This document shows positions 61,384 to 64,000 of a stretch of DNA of 64,000 nucleotides, piece by piece; position 1 is the stretch's first letter; every line of letters starts with the position of its first letter. This DNA is from JADLHS01 sp964539515. Its GTDB lineage: Bacteria > Verrucomicrobiota > Verrucomicrobiia > Limisphaerales > JADLHS01. The position numbers and the translations under genes are program-made. The notes below the pieces were generated by a model. It was not told where the DNA came from. It saw nothing but the letters and a program-made list of their open reading frames with translations, and searched no databases. The stretch is from NCBI GenBank assembly GCA_964539515.1, contig CAZIJO010000006.1:13357-77356 (forward strand), in the 5' to 3' direction.

Positions 61384-62886
61384 TCAGAGTTTGCTCGTCG
61401 TGAACTGCTTCTTGTCCCGCTTGCACAGAATCTGGATCACGTGGCGTCCCGAGTAGAGGCAGGGCGGCACGCCGCCGCCCGGCACCACCCACTGTCCGGC
61501 CATATAGAAATTCTCCAACCCGGGCAGCGTCTTCTTGAAAGGCGTGCGCAGGGCTTTCGGCGTGGGGGCCCAGCCCATGAACGCGCCTTCATGGTTCAGG
61601 GTGTAACGCCACGTCGTATGCGGGGTGGCCATGTCGGTCAGCTCCACTTGTTCCGTGATGCCCGGATAATGCGGCTCCAAGCGTGCGAGGGCCTCGGCAC
61701 AAACCCGTTTCTTTTCGCGTTCGTAATCCTCGCGATTCTGGAGCAGGTCATTCCAGTATTTCCAATCGGTGATGAACAAAACCTGAAAAACAGTCCGGCC
61801 CGGCGGCGCAAATTTGTCGCCGTAGTTGAAAATGCGGATCGGGAAGCCGTCGATCGTCACGTTGCCGACGGTCATCGGCTGGCGGAGCAACAAGAAGCGC
61901 AGGGGAGGTTCCCCCTTGAATTCGCGGCGCAAACCGAAGCTCAAGGTCACCAGGGGGCGGAGCTGCTTCCAGTTTTGGTAACGCTCCTGGATGGTTTTGC
62001 TCAAATAACGCCCCCCCAGCATCCGGAAGATGGTGCTCGTACCGTCGCCGGCCGAGACCACCACATCCGCCGATAAGGCCGTGCCATCGGCCAGCCGCAC
62101 ACCCACCGCCCGATCCTTCTCGACGATGATCTCCTTCACGGTGGCGTTAAACGCGATTTCACCACCCAGCCCCCGATAGCGTTCGACCAGGCTTTCCACG
62201 AAGTCATGGCAGCTCCCGGCCAGCAGCCCCATCTGGCGATTCGCCAGGAGCGACAGCATCAGCAGAATAAACCACATGGGCACTTCCGGGAGAAACAAGT
62301 GGGTCATCATGCGGCGCAGGGCATCGCTTCGGAAGCGGTTCCCGAATTCCTTGTTGGGCAGATTGTAGGGCCCGCCGAGGTAGCGGAGCGACCGGCGCAG
62401 CCCCCACAACTGCTTCACCGTGCCCCAGGCCCCCATCAATTCCATCGGTTGCGCCATCGTGCCGAACATGTCCGTCCGTCGAAAGGACTGCACGCCGGCA
62501 ATGAAGTCGTCAATCGCCCGGGCATCTTCCGGCGCCAGCTTCTTCAAGTCGCGTGCGAGTTGATCCAGGTCCGCCGTGAAGCTCACACGTTGGCCGCTGA
62601 TTTCGTCGGTGAAATCGCAGTAGTTGGTCAGGTCGGGATAGCTCCGATGGTGGAAAACACCCAGTTCACGGTACATCTCGTGGCAGGCAATGCCGGGACG
62701 GTGCCCCATCAAATAATGAATGCCGCCGTCAATCAGGTAATCCTTGTGCTTCCAAGCTTTGGCGACCCCGCCGGGTTCGCTGTGATGTTCCAGAATGCGG
62801 GTGCGATAGCCGTTCATGCGCCCATAGCAGCCCGTGGCCAGGCCGGCGATGCCCGCGCCGATGATGATGATGGATTTTTCCGCCAT
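61384..62886 (-). CDS. CrtI/phytoene desaturase-like NAD(P)/FAD-dependent oxidoreductase
   Basis: A 500-aa amine-oxidase/CrtI-type flavoprotein. The N-terminal dinucleotide motif IIIGAGIAGLATGCYGRMNG, the SEPGGVAKAW segment and the C-terminal FYMAGQWVVPGGGVPPCLYSGRHV fit carotenoid desaturase/isomerase-like enzymes. It could introduce or isomerise double bonds in the polyene or act on a lipid-type side chain. ATG 62886 is chosen because it precedes the FAD motif. It diverges from the ammonia-lyase gene across 118 bp. Confidence 0.85.
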   Translation of the reverse strand: MAEKSIIIIGAGIAGLATGCYGRMNGYRTRILEHHSEPGGVAKAWKHKDYLIDGGIHYLMGHRPGIACHEMYRELGVFHHRSYPDLTNYCDFTDEISGQRVSFTADLDQLARDLKKLAPEDARAIDDFIAGVQSFRRTDMFGTMAQPMELMGAWGTVKQLWGLRRSLRYLGGPYNLPNKEFGNRFRSDALRRMMTHLFLPEVPMWFILLMLSLLANRQMGLLAGSCHDFVESLVERYRGLGGEIAFNATVKEIIVEKDRAVGVRLADGTALSADVVVSAGDGTSTIFRMLGGRYLSKTIQERYQNWKQLRPLVTLSFGLRREFKGEPPLRFLLLRQPMTVGNVTIDGFPIRIFNYGDKFAPPGRTVFQVLFITDWKYWNDLLQNREDYEREKKRVCAEALARLEPHYPGITEQVELTDMATPHTTWRYTLNHEGAFMGWAPTPKALRTPFKKTLPGLENFYMAGQWVVPGGGVPPCLYSGRHVIQILCKRDKKQFTTSKL

Positions 62887-62956
62887 TGGTTGCCGGTCGT
62901 TTGCTAACTCACGCGATTCGCTCAACTGAAACGCGCGCCAGCAAACAGCGCCGCGC

Positions 62957-62985
62957 TTGCTTGTTCAAGTAGTTTATTGTAGAAA
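62957..62985 (+). promoter_or_regulatory. Candidate promoter for the ammonia-lyase gene
   Basis: TTGCTT (62957-62962), 17-bp spacer, TAGAAA (62980-62985), 19 bp before the ATG at 63005. Weak match to consensus. Confidence 0.3.
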
Positions 62986-63004
62986 GGCCATTCATTTTGG
63001 CTGA

Positions 63005-64000
63005 ATGATCGCGTTAAACGGACACAATCTTTCCATCCCTGAAGTCTGGCAGGTGGCCACGCTCCAGACGCCCTGCGAACTCGCCGGGGAGGCGCGTCCG
63101 GGCATCCGCCTCAGCCGGCAGCTGGTTGAATCCCTGGCGGCCCAGCCCCGCGCGGTTTATGGCATCAATACCGGCTTCGGTCCCCTGAGCGGCTTCCGCG
63201 TTTCGAACGAGGATCTCGCGCAACACCAAATCAACCTGCTGCATCATCTGACGGTGGGCCAGGGCGAGTGTTTCTCCGCCGCGGAAACCCGGGCGATCAT
63301 GATTACCCGGGCGAACGCGCTGGCGCGCGGCTACTCCGGCGTTCGCGAGGAACTGATCGAACTGCTGATTGCGGCGGTGAACCGCGGTGTGCTCCCGGAG
63401 ATTCCGAGCCAGGGCTCGGTAGGGGCCAGCGGCGATCTCGTGCCGTTGGCGCACATGGCCGGTTTGCTGGTGGGATCCGGGCCGGCGCGGCTAAACGGGG
63501 AACGCCTTCCCGCCGATCAAGCCTTGCGCAAAGCCGGCCTCGCGCCATTGGTGCTGCAGTGCAAGGAGGGACTGGCCCTGGTCAATGGCACATCGGTGAT
63601 GACCGGCCTGGCGGCGCTGGCGACGTACGAGTCAGACCGCGTGTTGCGCTGGATGGAATTGCTGACGGCTTGCTTGTTTCAGGTGCTGAACGGCGAGCCC
63701 GAAGTCCTCTGCCAGCAGGCGCAGAAGGCCCGCGGTTTCCGGGGCCAGTCGTTGGTGGCCCGGCGCATCAGTGATTCCCTGCGTACGCATCCGGAGTTCG
63801 CCAAACGCATAGATGATCATCAGTGGGGTACGTTGCCCAAGCCCGTTGACCCGGGGGCGGAGATCCAGGATCCGTATTCCCTTCGTTGCACCCCACAAAT
63901 CCTGGGGGCCTTTCAGGAGGCGCAATGGCACGTCGAGCAGGTCGTCACCCGTGAGTTAAACGCAAGCACGGACAATCCGCTCGTCTTCGCGGATACCGGC
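63005..64000 (+). CDS. Aromatic amino acid ammonia-lyase, probably tyrosine, 3' end cut by window
   Basis: 332 codons of a HAL/PAL/TAL-family enzyme starting at ATG 63005 and open to the window end. The catalytic Tyr lies in AVYGINTGFG (residue 52), the self-cyclising MIO triad Ala-Ser-Gly is residues 141-143 in VGASGDLVPLAHMAG, and NLLHHLTVG places His81-Leu82 at the selectivity position that is His-Leu in Rhodobacter tyrosine ammonia-lyase. This predicts release of ammonia from tyrosine to give p-coumarate. That acid would be the starter for the adjacent aryl-polyene-type pathway. It diverges from the CrtI-like gene. Confidence 0.9.
   Translation, partial: MIALNGHNLSIPEVWQVATLQTPCELAGEARPGIRLSRQLVESLAAQPRAVYGINTGFGPLSGFRVSNEDLAQHQINLLHHLTVGQGECFSAAETRAIMITRANALARGYSGVREELIELLIAAVNRGVLPEIPSQGSVGASGDLVPLAHMAGLLVGSGPARLNGERLPADQALRKAGLAPLVLQCKEGLALVNGTSVMTGLAALATYESDRVLRWMELLTACLFQVLNGEPEVLCQQAQKARGFRGQSLVARRISDSLRTHPEFAKRIDDHQWGTLPKPVDPGAEIQDPYSLRCTPQILGAFQEAQWHVEQVVTRELNASTDNPLVFADTG

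Noticed and set aside
1..64000. CRISPR arrays, IS elements and prophage genes
   Set aside because: No regularly spaced direct repeats, transposase, integrase or phage structural motifs are visible anywhere in the window.

Overview
The window is GC-rich (roughly 60-65% by eye), densely coded bacterial DNA. The gene style points to a Verrucomicrobiota bacterium, probably Limisphaerales/Pedosphaera-like: a prepilin-type protein with a C-terminal FADGS segment, PQQ-propeller and WG-repeat proteins, a tricorn-type protease, tandem DUF3568 lipoproteins and a pseudopilin-tail hypothetical protein. This placement rests on family knowledge only; no marker gene was searched. Two 10-N runs (21137-21146 and 54869-54878) are scaffold gaps, so the source is a draft and possibly metagenome-assembled genome. 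Both gaps fall inside genes (lutA and an acyl carrier protein).

Left part (1-36 kb), housekeeping and accessory genes: a truncated aldehyde dehydrogenase overlapping a PQQ-propeller protein; an acyltransferase; a photolyase; two paralogous lipoproteins; a DUF971 protein facing an IscU-like scaffold; hflX; a secreted tricorn protease; miaA with a repeat-derived insert; a lactate-oxidation operon (lutA, a low-GC intruder, lutB, lutC) continuing into a PduS/RnfC-like flavo-iron-sulfur protein; pyrH-mutM; tRNA-Asn(GTT); pyrC; tRNA-Gly(TCC); a subtilase; a sigma-70 factor; and a small redox operon (hypothetical, thioredoxin, SDR, nitroreductase) behind an Rrf2 regulator with two matching operator-like palindromes. 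An O-methyltransferase, a GDSL hydrolase and a prepilin-type protein follow. The only long stretch poor in genes is 27797-28985.

Right part (about 36.4-64 kb), one large biosynthetic locus of the aryl polyene/flexirubin type. A plus-strand operon (37649-47854) encodes an acyl-AMP ligase, an ACP, a condensation-type acyltransferase, an FAD oxidoreductase, a PaaK-like ligase, a GT2-DUF2062 glycosyltransferase and a 1276-aa MMPL exporter fused to a PlsC acyltransferase and a methyltransferase. It converges, with 2 bp between stops, on a minus-strand operon (58971 down to 47857). That operon encodes a ketoreductase, an LpxL-like acyltransferase, a dehydratase, a ketosynthase, a ketosynthase-like protein, an ACP, a ketosynthase fused to a chain-length-factor-like half, a NodB deacetylase, a LolA-like carrier, a DUF3261 lipoprotein, a second dehydratase, a C45-type hydrolase and a PlsC acyltransferase. 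At the far end a CrtI-like oxidoreductase diverges from an aromatic amino acid ammonia-lyase that carries the His-Leu pair of tyrosine ammonia-lyases and runs off the window.

Inferred pathway: tyrosine to p-coumarate (lyase), activation (ligase), loading on ACP, iterative KS/CLF-KR-DH elongation to a conjugated polyene, then acyl transfer, methylation or glycosylation and delivery to the outer membrane by MMPL/LolA/DUF3261. The KS-CLF fusion and the MMPL-acyltransferase-methyltransferase fusion are the most unusual features in the window.
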